This document shows, piece after piece, positions 10,390 to 18,442 of a DNA stretch of 39,809 bases. The notes under the pieces were generated by a model, which saw nothing but the letters and a program-made list of their open reading frames with translations, made no database searches and was not told the origin of the DNA. The position numbers and the translations under genes were made by a program. The DNA is from Chloroflexota bacterium. Lineage in GTDB: Bacteria > Chloroflexota > Limnocylindria > P2-11E. The stretch spans positions 1 to 39,809 of the forward strand of contig VBJD01000039.1 of the NCBI GenBank assembly GCA_005887995.1, written 5' to 3'. Each line of letters starts with the position of its first letter. The stretch's first letter is position 1.

Positions 10390-10812
10390 TTAATCAGAAG
10401 GCAGCTGCGTCGCGGCGCGAAGCCTCCTCACGACGGCGTGCAGCATGTTCACCGCGATCGCCGGGTCTTGATACAAGACGTCCTGGAATTGTCGTGGCGA
10501 TAGCACGAGACATCTGAGCGCTGTCGTCGCAGCGACGGTGGCCGTCCGAGCGCCGTTGTCGAGGAGCGCGATCTCGCCGAAGTAGTCGCCCGCGCCGAGC
10601 GTCGCGACGGTCTTTCCGCCGCGCTTCACGTCAGCGTCGCCCGACAGGATGATGAAGAACTCGCCACCGCTCCTGCCCTGCTCGGTGAGCACTCTGCCTG
10701 CGCTGACGTCGACCTCGTCGACACGAGACGCGATGAACTCGAGCTGCTTCTCGTTGCAGGTGTCGAACAGCGGCACTTTTCGCAGGCGATCGATGCGCGG
10801 ATCCTTCGCCAC
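10390..10812 (-). CDS. Cyclic nucleotide-binding (Crp/cNBD-type) domain protein
   Basis: VPLFDTCNEKQLEFIASRVDEVDVSAGRVLTEQG...GAGDYFGEIALLDNGARTATVAATTA, a phosphate-binding-cassette-like signature; GTG overlaps the GDH stop. Confidence 0.85.
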   Translation of the reverse strand: MAKDPRIDRLRKVPLFDTCNEKQLEFIASRVDEVDVSAGRVLTEQGRSGGEFFIILSGDADVKRGGKTVATLGAGDYFGEIALLDNGARTATVAATTALRCLVLSPRQFQDVLYQDPAIAVNMLHAVVRRLRAATQLPSD

Positions 10813-12089
10813 TACGGATAGATGCCTCGCGTCAGGGTCGCCTCCGCAACTCGGTGCACCGCCACCATGTACGCAGCGGTCCGCATGTCGACCTTGTGCT
10901 TCTTCGACATGTCGAGCACATCGTTGAACGACTTCACCATGACCTCCTTCAGGCGCGCGTTGATCGTCGCCTCGCGCCAGAAGAGGTTTTGGAGGTCCTG
11001 CACCCACTCGAAGTACGACACGGTGACGCCGCCGGCATTGCACAGGATGTCGGGGATGAGGAATACGTCCTTGTCGAAGAGGATCCGGTCGGCCTCGGGG
11101 CTCGTCGGACCGTTCGCCGCTTCCGCGACGATCTTTGCCTTGATCCTGGGCGCGTTGTGCTCGCCGATCTGGTTTTCGATCGCGGCCGGGATGAGGATGT
11201 CGCAGTCCAGCTCGATGAGCTCGGCGTTCGTGACCCTCTCCGTACCGGGGAAACCGACGACGGACCCGGTCTCGCGCTTGTAGGCGTCGACCTTGTTCGG
11301 GTCGAAGCCCTTTGGATTGAAGATGCCGCCGCTCGTGTCCGAGACGGCGAGCACCTTCCCGCCGAGCTCGTGCATGAGCTTCGCCGAGAACGAGCCCGCG
11401 TTGCCGAAGCCCTGCACGACCACCCGCGCACCTTCGAGGTCCATCCCGAGGTGCTTCGCCGCCTCGATGATCGTGTAGACCGCGCCGCGCGCGGTCGCCT
11501 CGTTGCGGCCTTCGCTCCCGCCGATCGAGAGCGGCTTACCGGTGACGACCGCCAGGGCGGTGTATCCCTGGTGCATCGAATAGGTGTCCATGATCCAGGC
11601 CATCGTCTGCGCGTTCGTGTTCACGTCGGGCGCGGGGATGTCGCGCTCCGGTCCGATGAGGAGCGCGATCTCCGTGGTGTAGCGGCGAGTCAGCGTCTCG
11701 AGCTGCTGCTGACTCATCATCTTCGGATCGCAGACGACACCACCCTTCGCGCCGCCGTACGGGATGCCGACGACCGCGCACTTCCAGGTCATCCACATCG
11801 CGAGCGCCTTGACCTCGTTGAGCGTCACCGACGGGTGGTAGCGGATGCCACCCTTGCCGGGGCCGCGTGTCGTGTTGTGCTGGATGCGGTAACCGGTGAA
11901 GACCTTCACCGCGCCGTCCGCCATGCGCACCGGGAAGTGGACCGTCAGCTCGCGCTGGCACTCCGCGAGGATCGCGCGCATGTTCGGGTCGAGGTGCAAA
12001 CGATCGGCGGCGATGCCGAACTGCTCCTGGGCGATCGACCACGGGTCGCGCTGGGTGTGATCGATGACCGCTGACTTGCTCGTTGCCAC
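10812..12089 (-). CDS. gdhA: Glu/Leu/Phe/Val family (NAD(P)) glutamate dehydrogenase
   Basis: GYRIQHNTTRGPGKGGIRYHPSVTLNEVKALAMWMTWKCAVVGIPYGGAKGGV, PAPDVNTNAQTMAWIMD, VVVQGFGNAGSFSAKL, AEAANGPTSPEAD. Confidence 0.95.
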   Translation of the reverse strand: MATSKSAVIDHTQRDPWSIAQEQFGIAADRLHLDPNMRAILAECQRELTVHFPVRMADGAVKVFTGYRIQHNTTRGPGKGGIRYHPSVTLNEVKALAMWMTWKCAVVGIPYGGAKGGVVCDPKMMSQQQLETLTRRYTTEIALLIGPERDIPAPDVNTNAQTMAWIMDTYSMHQGYTALAVVTGKPLSIGGSEGRNEATARGAVYTIIEAAKHLGMDLEGARVVVQGFGNAGSFSAKLMHELGGKVLAVSDTSGGIFNPKGFDPNKVDAYKRETGSVVGFPGTERVTNAELIELDCDILIPAAIENQIGEHNAPRIKAKIVAEAANGPTSPEADRILFDKDVFLIPDILCNAGGVTVSYFEWVQDLQNLFWREATINARLKEVMVKSFNDVLDMSKKHKVDMRTAAYMVAVHRVAEATLTRGIYP

Positions 12090-12100
12090 GTCTTCCTCCG

Positions 12101-12718
12101 TTACCGCGCGGGATTGATCTTCTCGACGACGAGCCAATCGCCGGTCGTGCGACCGGCAGCGTACGCGGAGTTCCAGTTCTTCAGCACGACGCGCTTGAAT
12201 CCCTGCTGCCCGAGGGTGTCGCGCCAGGAGCGAAGACCGCGGGCGACGTACGGCGTCAGGCGCACGTTGAGGCTCGGCGCGAGTACGCCTTCGAGGTGGC
12301 GCCGGCGCTCGAGCAGCGGCACCTCGATGAGCGAGTCGCCGTCGACCTCGAGGAGATCGAACGCCGCGAAGATGCGCCGGCCGCCCGTCGGCCTGGTGAT
12401 CGCGTTGCCGTTCGCGTCGATCTCGAGCTCCTCCTCGTCCTGCCACGCGTCGACGAGCACGCCGTCGAAGATGGCAGTCGTCGCCCGCGTGTCGGCCACG
12501 ATCGCGTCGTACAGCTCGCGCGGCCCCTCGATGCCTCCGGCATAGCCGACATAGCGAGGACCGTCATGACCCACTCGGACGAGCGCCCGCGTCCCGCTCC
12601 ACTCTGGCTCGAGGATGTGGCCCTCTGGCTCCGGGCGCTCGCGCACGTAGCGCGGCCGCTGCGGCAACAGGTCCGCTGAAATGGCGTTTTTCAAGGGTTT
12701 TCCGGCCGAGTATCCCAC
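12101..12718 (-). CDS. Degenerate ATP-dependent DNA ligase-like (nucleotidyltransferase-fold) protein, no OB domain
   Basis: Ligase-like layout EPEWSGTRALV (motif I position, K replaced by E), FDGVLVDA (III), IFAAFDLLEVDGDSLIEVPLLERRRHLEGVL (IIIa), GFKRVVLKNWNSAYAAGRTTGDWLVVEKI (IV/V region); ends right after. GTG start at 12718 uncertain. Confidence 0.65.
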   Translation of the reverse strand: MGYSAGKPLKNAISADLLPQRPRYVRERPEPEGHILEPEWSGTRALVRVGHDGPRYVGYAGGIEGPRELYDAIVADTRATTAIFDGVLVDAWQDEEELEIDANGNAITRPTGGRRIFAAFDLLEVDGDSLIEVPLLERRRHLEGVLAPSLNVRLTPYVARGLRSWRDTLGQQGFKRVVLKNWNSAYAAGRTTGDWLVVEKINPAR

Positions 12719-12722
12719 CCTC

Positions 12723-12765
12723 TTGACAGGCAGAACAGACGTTCTAGAGTGCGAACGTCCGTTCG
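12723..12765 (+). promoter_or_regulatory. Sigma70-type promoter overlapped by two GAAC-N4-GTTC (SOS/LexA-type) boxes
   Basis: TTGACA (12723-12728), 16-nt spacer, TAGAGT (12745-12750); box 1 AGAACAGACGTTCT (12732-12745), box 2 CGAACGTCCGTTCG (12752-12765). Confidence 0.7.
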
Positions 12766-12790
12766 AACCATGTCTGAGGGGAGCTCTGAA

Positions 12791-13003
12791 ATGGCCATCG
12801 CCACGGTCGCCGTCCTTGTCACTCCGTCTCCACGCAACAGCGCGGCGGTCTCGCCTTCCCGAGTGCCGCCGCGCGTCTATACCCCCTACCCGACGCGTCG
12901 GCTCACCCGGCCGATGGCGGTTCGGGCCGACGCGGAAGCGGCGAGCGGGACCACTGGCCGGTCGCGCTTGCCGTTCTTCCGCGGACGGCGCGAACGCAGC
13001 TAG
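12791..13003 (+). CDS. Small basic hypothetical protein (70 aa), predicted SOS-controlled
   Basis: ATG with GAGGGGAG SD at 7-nt spacing downstream of the promoter; MAIATVAVLVTPSPRNSAAVSPSRVPPRVYTPYPTRRLTRPMAVRADAEAASGTTGRSRLPFFRGRRERS. Confidence 0.55.
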   Translation: MAIATVAVLVTPSPRNSAAVSPSRVPPRVYTPYPTRRLTRPMAVRADAEAASGTTGRSRLPFFRGRRERS

Positions 13004-13890
13004 GGCGCCTTCTTCTTCGACTCGCCGTCGCCGCCCGCGAACGCAGCGAGCGGCGCGGCGAGAGCCGAGAACTCCGTCGGGATGATGAACTTCGTGGACG
13101 GCGACGCGCCGAGCTGACGCAGTGCGTCGAGGTACTGCAGCGTGATGGTGCGTCCGTCGGCGTGGCTCGCCATCTCGTTGATCTTGTCGAGAGCGAGAGC
13201 GAACCCCTCGGCGCGCAGGATCTGCGCCTGCCGCTGCCCCTCGGCCTGCAGGATGTTGGACTGCTTATCGCCTTCAGCGACGAGGATGGCGGAGGCGCGC
13301 TTGCCCTCGGCCTCCGTGACCGAGGCACGACGAGTCCGCTCGGCAGTCAGCTGACGGTTCATGGCCTCCTGCACGTCGCGAGGCGGTGTGAGCTCGCGGA
13401 TCTCGACCGTCGTGACCTTCACGCCCCAGCGCTGCGTCACCTCGTCGAGCTTTGCGCGCAGGACCTCGTTGATCTGCTCGCGTTTTGCGAGCACGTCGTC
13501 CAGGAGGATGTCGCCGATGACCGCGCGCAGCGTCGTCGTCGCGATGCCCGTCACGGCGGTGCGGAAGTTCTGGATCTTCAGCACCGAATCGGCGGCTTGC
13601 TCCTCGATCACCTTCTGGTAGATGAGGAAGTCGATCGAGATCGGTGCGTTGTCCTTGGTGATGCAGGTCTGCTGAGGGATCTCGACGACGAACTCACGCA
13701 GATCGACGTTGATGCCGACCTGGATGGGTGGCGGGAGTAGGAGCACGAGCCCCGGGCCGGCCATCTTCTGATACTTCCCGAGCGCCAGCACCACCAGGCG
13801 CTGGTACTGAGGCACGATGTGGATGATCGTGCGCAGGATCAGGATCAAGATGACGCCCGCGAAGATCAGGATCGCAAGACCGATATCCAT
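13000..13890 (-). CDS. SPFH/band-7 (stomatin/slipin-like) membrane protein
   Basis: N-terminal TM helix, HIVPQYQRLVVLALGKYQKMAGPGLVLLLPP, ELTPPRDVQEAMNRQLTAERTRRASVTEAEGKRASAILVAEGDKQSNILQAEG. Confidence 0.93.
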   Translation of the reverse strand: MDIGLAILIFAGVILILILRTIIHIVPQYQRLVVLALGKYQKMAGPGLVLLLPPPIQVGINVDLREFVVEIPQQTCITKDNAPISIDFLIYQKVIEEQAADSVLKIQNFRTAVTGIATTTLRAVIGDILLDDVLAKREQINEVLRAKLDEVTQRWGVKVTTVEIRELTPPRDVQEAMNRQLTAERTRRASVTEAEGKRASAILVAEGDKQSNILQAEGQRQAQILRAEGFALALDKINEMASHADGRTITLQYLDALRQLGASPSTKFIIPTEFSALAAPLAAFAGGDGESKKKAP

Positions 13891-15224
13891 CAGGACGCTC
13901 CCCTCCCCGGTGACGAATCGCTCGGTTCGACGATAAGGCTGAGGCCCTCCCTGCGTTTCACGCGGACGGCGCTGCCCCTCGGTATCGCACCGCCCTCGCT
14001 GCGCGCGGACCAGTCTTCGCCCGCGACGTACGCGACGCCGATCGGTCCGATGTCGCTCTTCGCCACGCCGGTCGCACCCACGAGCGCAGGCGAGCCGCCG
14101 GCCCAGGCGAGCTGACGAGTCGAGATGGCGAAGCGCGCGACGAAGAAGAAGAACGCGCCCGACACGAGCGCGACGGTGGCGATGACCACGGGATCGACGT
14201 CGGCGCGGAGACCTGGGAACGTCGGCCGCAGCGGCGGGAACAGGATGATCGTGCCCGCGATGAGCGCGACGAGACCACCGGCCGTGAGCAAGAAGTGGCT
14301 GGCGATCTTGATCTCGGCGACGAAGAGCACGACCGAGAAGATCATGAGCGCGATCCCGGCGGCGTTCGCGTCGAGCGTGCCGAACGCGAACAGCGCGAGG
14401 ATCACCGCGATCACACCGATGATGCCCGGGAAGATGAGGCTCGGATTGCTGAGCTCGAAGATGATCCCGTACGTTCCGATCGTGAACAGCAGCACCGCGA
14501 TCTGCGGGTCGACGATGAGGTGGAGGAAGTTGTCGATCGGTGTCGGCGCGCCGTCACCGACGAGCGCGCCCTTCGTCGCCAGCGTCACCGTCCCGGCCGC
14601 GGTGGTGACCTTGCGTCCGTCGATCTTCACCAGCAGGTCATTGACGTCACTCGCGATCACGTCGACCACGCCGATCTTCACGGCGTCATCCGACCCGATG
14701 CTGACGCTCTTGCGGACGGCGTCCTCCGCCCACTGCTCGTTGCGTCCACGCGCCTTCGCGATGTTGACGATGTGCGCGACCGCGTCGTTCTCGGCCTTGA
14801 GGCGCAGGTCGCCTTGGATGTCGCCGCCCGACGAGTCCACCGGGTGGGCCGCGCCGATGTTCGTCGACGGCGCCATCGCCGCGACGTGGCCGGCCATGGT
14901 GATGAACGTCCCGGCGGACGCGGCCCGCGATCCGGCCGGGGCGACGTAGGTCACGATGGGAACGCCCGCGGCGAGGAAGCGCGCGGTGATCTTGTAGGTG
15001 GAGTCGATGAGGCCGCCGGGCGTGTCGATGACGAAGACGACCGCGGCGACGTGTCGCTGGTCGGCCTCGTCGAGGACGCGGTCGACGTAGCGCGCGGTGA
15101 TGGGGTTGATCACGCCTTCGATCCGGCCGACGAGGACGGTATTCGAGTCCGCGCCGGCGGCCGCCATGCCCAAGAGGCCCAGCGCCACGGCGACCAGCGA
15201 GACCAGCCGCACGATGAAGCGCAT
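13890..15224 (-). CDS. nfeD: NfeD-family membrane-bound ClpP-class serine protease
   Basis: Signal peptide, VFVIDTPGGLIDSTYKITARFLAAGVPIVTYVAPAGSRAASAGTFITMAGHVAAMAPSTNIGAAHPV, C-terminal TMs and NfeD-type soluble domain; paired with SPFH gene. Confidence 0.93.
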   Translation of the reverse strand: MRFIVRLVSLVAVALGLLGMAAAGADSNTVLVGRIEGVINPITARYVDRVLDEADQRHVAAVVFVIDTPGGLIDSTYKITARFLAAGVPIVTYVAPAGSRAASAGTFITMAGHVAAMAPSTNIGAAHPVDSSGGDIQGDLRLKAENDAVAHIVNIAKARGRNEQWAEDAVRKSVSIGSDDAVKIGVVDVIASDVNDLLVKIDGRKVTTAAGTVTLATKGALVGDGAPTPIDNFLHLIVDPQIAVLLFTIGTYGIIFELSNPSLIFPGIIGVIAVILALFAFGTLDANAAGIALMIFSVVLFVAEIKIASHFLLTAGGLVALIAGTIILFPPLRPTFPGLRADVDPVVIATVALVSGAFFFFVARFAISTRQLAWAGGSPALVGATGVAKSDIGPIGVAYVAGEDWSARSEGGAIPRGSAVRVKRREGLSLIVEPSDSSPGRGAS

Positions 15225-15270
15225 TCATCGAGGATAGCCCTCGCCCGCCGTCGGACCGCGTTTTCGAGAA

Positions 15271-15636
15271 CTAACGGTCCTCCTTCACGAGGCGCAATCG
15301 CACGGGCACGCGGCCGCGCTCGACGTACCAGTCCGCGACCCATTCCTGGCCGTATTTCGTGCGCCAGAGCTCGATGAGCTCACGTAGCGCCGCAGCCTCG
15401 TCCGTGATCGGCTCGCGGCGCACCGCGATCTCGTGCGCGCCCACGCGAACCGTCGCGCGCGGATCGCGATCGAGGTTGCGCAGCCAATCCGCGTCGCGAT
15501 CGGTGCGCAGCCAGAGCGACTCGCCGTCGTAGGCGAACCACACCCTCACGGAATGCGGTCGGCTGCTTCGGCGGCCGGCCGTGATGAGCTCGAGCTCATC
15601 CGTCGCGCGCAACGCGTCAGCGAGTTCGTCGGTCAT
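15271..15636 (-). CDS. Pyridoxamine 5'-phosphate oxidase / F420-type flavin-binding split-barrel family protein
   Basis: LITAGRRSSRPHSVRVWFAYDGESLWLRTDRDADWLRNLDRDPRATVRVGAHEI. Confidence 0.78.
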   Translation of the reverse strand: MTDELADALRATDELELITAGRRSSRPHSVRVWFAYDGESLWLRTDRDADWLRNLDRDPRATVRVGAHEIAVRREPITDEAAALRELIELWRTKYGQEWVADWYVERGRVPVRLRLVKEDR

Positions 15637-16279
15637 CCGAGTGTCGGCGCGAGGCGCTCGAGGGCGGCTTGCTGCGCGGCGACGTACGCCGGGGTCCATC
15701 CATGCCCGCCGGGGATGACCTCGATGTGCGCGTGCGGTGCCGACTCGCGCACGAGCGCTGCCGTCCGTGCGGCGTCGACGAAGGCGTCGTGTTCCGCGAG
15801 AAGCACCGCGACGGGTCTACGCCAGTCACGCAGAGCCGCGACGCGGTCGCCCCGCAACAGATCGCGCGCAAGCTCGCGCCCGGCGCGCACGTCGGCGCGC
15901 AGCAGATCCGCCTGGTCGTGTGCGAGCTGCGGCGCTTCGACCTCGGCGGCGTTCGCGAAAAGAAGACGATGCGCCGTCGCGAGCAGCGTGCTGCGACGCA
16001 GCGGACCGAAGAGCCCGCCGATGGGCGACGCTAGGAGCGCGAGCTGGAGACGGATCGCCGGACGGATGAGCGCCGGTCGCAGGAACGGCGTGTGGAGCAG
16101 CAGGGCAAAGACGGCACGCCGTTGCAGCCCGGGAGATCAGGAACGATCACGCGAAAACGCGGCGTGAGCGCGGGCAGCCAGCGCAGCACGTTGTGATTGG
16201 ATCCGTTCCAGCCGTGGAAGACGACAAGCGGCGGACCGCTCCCCTCGTCGATGAGCGCCGAGCCGCCGCTAGCGGACAC
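15633..16279 (-). pseudogene. Alpha/beta hydrolase, disrupted (internal loss plus frame change)
   Basis: N-terminal frame: LIDEGSGPPLVVFHGWNGSNHNVLRWLPALTPRFRVIVPDLPG; C-terminal, different frame: VFALLLHTPFLRPALIRPAIRLQL...RRPVAVLLAEHDAFVDAARTAALVRESAPHAHIEVIPGGHGWTP. GxSxG elbow absent. Confidence 0.72.
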
Positions 16280-16298
16280 GGCGCACCATTTCCCCGCG

Positions 16299-17753
16299 AT
16301 GGAGTGGCTGCGCGCCGACGACTACTGGGTCGCGCGGATCGTTTTCCAACGTGCGCTCGCGCTCATCTACCTCATCGCGTTCGTCGCCGCGCTGCGTCAG
16401 TTCCCCGCCCTGCTCGGCGAGCGCGGGCTCCTTCCGGTGCCAGAGTTCGTCAGGCGGCTGCGCTTCATGGACGCGCCGAGCATCTTCCAGTGGCGCTACT
16501 CCGACCGCCTGCTCAGGACCGTCTCGTGGACCGGCATCGCGCTCGCCGCGCTCGCGCTCATCGGCGCCACCGACCTCATGCCGACGCCGATCGCGATGCT
16601 GGCCTGGTTCGCGATGTGGGCCATGTACCTCAGCATCATGAACGTCGGTCAGACCTTCTACGCGTTCGGCTGGGAGAGCCTGCTGTGCGAGACCGGGTTC
16701 CTCGCGATCTTCTTCGGCAACACGCAGCTCGCACCGCCGATCCCGATCGTGTATCTGCTCCGCTGGCTGGCATTCCGCGTCGAGTTCGGCGCGGGGCTCA
16801 TCAAGATGCGCGGTGATCGCTGCTGGCGCGACCTCACGTGCCTGTACTACCACCACGAGACGCAGCCCATGGCCAACCCGCTCTCGTGGTATTTCCATCA
16901 CCTGCCGAAATCGTTCCACCGCTTTGAGGTGCTCGGCAATCACTTTGCGCAGCTCGTCGCGCCGATCTTCCTCTTCGCGCCGCAACCGATCGCCTCGCTC
17001 GCGGGTCTCGTAGTCATCGGGACGCAGGGCTGGCTCGTTCTCTCCGGCAACTTCGCGTGGCTGAACCTGGTCACGATGACCATCGCGGTGGCGAGCCTCG
17101 ACGACCGTGCGTTCGCGGTCGTCGGCATCGTGAAGCCCGAGCGAGCGTCGGCACTGGTCGGCACAGACGGGATCCCGCTGTGGTTCGGCGTCCTTGTCCT
17201 CGCGCTCACCGGCCTCATCCTCGGGCTCTCCTACCGCCCGGCGCGCAATCTCCTCTCGCGCCGCCAGCTCATGAATTACTCGTTCGACCCCTTCCACATC
17301 GTGGGGACGTACGGCGCGTTCGGCAGCGTCACGAAGGAGCGCGACGAGGTCGTCGTCGCGGGCACGACCGATGCCGTCATCCTCCCGACGACCGAGTGGC
17401 GCGAGTACGAGTTCAAGGCGAAGCCCACGGACGTCATGCGCCGGCCGCCGCAGTACGCGCCCTATCACCTACGCCTCGACTGGCTCATGTGGTTCGCGGC
17501 GATGTCGTCGCCCATGTACCACGAGTGGTTCGTGCCGATGATCACGAAGCTGCTCGAGGCCGATCGTCAGCTGCTGCGCCTGCTCCGTCACGATCCATTC
17601 GGCGGCGAGCGCCCCCGCTTCGTCCGTGCGCTGCTGTACCGCTACCGGTTCACGACGCCCGCCGAGCATCGCGCGACCGGAGCGTGGTGGCACCGCGAGC
17701 TCATCGGGGATTACCTACCGCCGGTGACGCTGCGGAGGCTCGAGCGGTCCTAG
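16299..17753 (+). CDS. Lipase maturation factor (LMF1)-family membrane protein
   Basis: DDYWVARIVFQRALALIYLIAFVAALRQFPALLGERGLLPVPEF, YAFGWESLLCETGFLAIFF, LLRWLAFRVEFGAGLIKMRGDRCWRDLTCLYYHHETQPMANPLSWYFHHLP. Confidence 0.92.
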   Translation: MEWLRADDYWVARIVFQRALALIYLIAFVAALRQFPALLGERGLLPVPEFVRRLRFMDAPSIFQWRYSDRLLRTVSWTGIALAALALIGATDLMPTPIAMLAWFAMWAMYLSIMNVGQTFYAFGWESLLCETGFLAIFFGNTQLAPPIPIVYLLRWLAFRVEFGAGLIKMRGDRCWRDLTCLYYHHETQPMANPLSWYFHHLPKSFHRFEVLGNHFAQLVAPIFLFAPQPIASLAGLVVIGTQGWLVLSGNFAWLNLVTMTIAVASLDDRAFAVVGIVKPERASALVGTDGIPLWFGVLVLALTGLILGLSYRPARNLLSRRQLMNYSFDPFHIVGTYGAFGSVTKERDEVVVAGTTDAVILPTTEWREYEFKAKPTDVMRRPPQYAPYHLRLDWLMWFAAMSSPMYHEWFVPMITKLLEADRQLLRLLRHDPFGGERPRFVRALLYRYRFTTPAEHRATGAWWHRELIGDYLPPVTLRRLERS

Positions 17754-18442
17754 CTGCGGCCCGAAATGGTGGCGATGTCGGCCTCGTTCCCGGCCGGGTC
17801 GGCGAGCGTCCACCACGACGGCGCGAACTGATCGCGCACCATGCGACCGCCCGCGGCGAGCGCCGCCTTGATGCGCGCCTCGGCCTCCTCTCGCGGCACC
17901 CAGACGCAGATGTGGATCGCGCCGAGGCCGTCCTTGCGCGGCTCCTTCATCGGCTCGAACCAGAACCCGGCCCCGCGGCCGCGCGGATCCATGAGGTCCT
18001 CGTTGGGCGTATCGGGACGGCGCTCGTAACCGAGCACCGCCTGCCAGAACGGCATCACCTGCGCGGTGTCCGTCGCGCCGGGGATGACGAGCAGGCTCTG
18101 GACCTTCGACGGGTCGGCCGCGAATTGGAGCTTCCGCGCGGCCGCCGAGATCTGACGCGCCAGCTCGACGTCGCGCGTGCTCATGCCGAAGTAGTCCTTG
18201 GTGATCGTGATCAGGCTCACGGTCACGCCGTCGCGCCGAACGTCCACGGCGACCTGAGGCTCGTCGACGCGCGGCAACGCGCTGATCGCCTGCACGAGCC
18301 GCGCGCCCTCCGCGAATGATGGGGCGCGGAAGTACGCGCATGCGCCGTCGCTGCCGACGAGGCGCCAGTCCTCCACCCCTTCCGACTCGACGAACTGCGA
18401 GGGGCTGATCTGTTCGGCCTTTGCGCTCTCCGTCAATGCCAT
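17750..18442 (-). CDS. PCD/DCoH-like domain fused to VOC (glyoxalase-like) domain
   Basis: N-terminal SPSQFVESEGVEDWRLVGSDGACAYFRAPSFAEGARLVQAISAL...VSLITITKDYFGMSTRDVELARQIS; C-terminal MPFWQAVLGYERRPDTPNEDLMDPRGRGAGFWFEPM...IHICVWVPREEAEARIKAAL...WWTLADPAGNEADIAT. Confidence 0.8.
   Translation of the reverse strand: MALTESAKAEQISPSQFVESEGVEDWRLVGSDGACAYFRAPSFAEGARLVQAISALPRVDEPQVAVDVRRDGVTVSLITITKDYFGMSTRDVELARQISAAARKLQFAADPSKVQSLLVIPGATDTAQVMPFWQAVLGYERRPDTPNEDLMDPRGRGAGFWFEPMKEPRKDGLGAIHICVWVPREEAEARIKAALAAGGRMVRDQFAPSWWTLADPAGNEADIATISGRS

Noticed and set aside
10854-12074. 406-aa plus-strand ORF
   Set aside because: Antisense shadow of the GDH gene; composition bias only.
12681-13085. 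134-aa plus-strand ORF overlapping the SOS-box region
   Set aside because: Start lies upstream of the predicted promoter, frame is Arg/Pro/Ser-rich and it runs into the SPFH gene; the 12791 ORF has the better SD and position.
16269-17468. 399-aa minus-strand ORF
   Set aside because: Antisense shadow of the LMF-family gene, whose plus frame has clear TM and family motifs.
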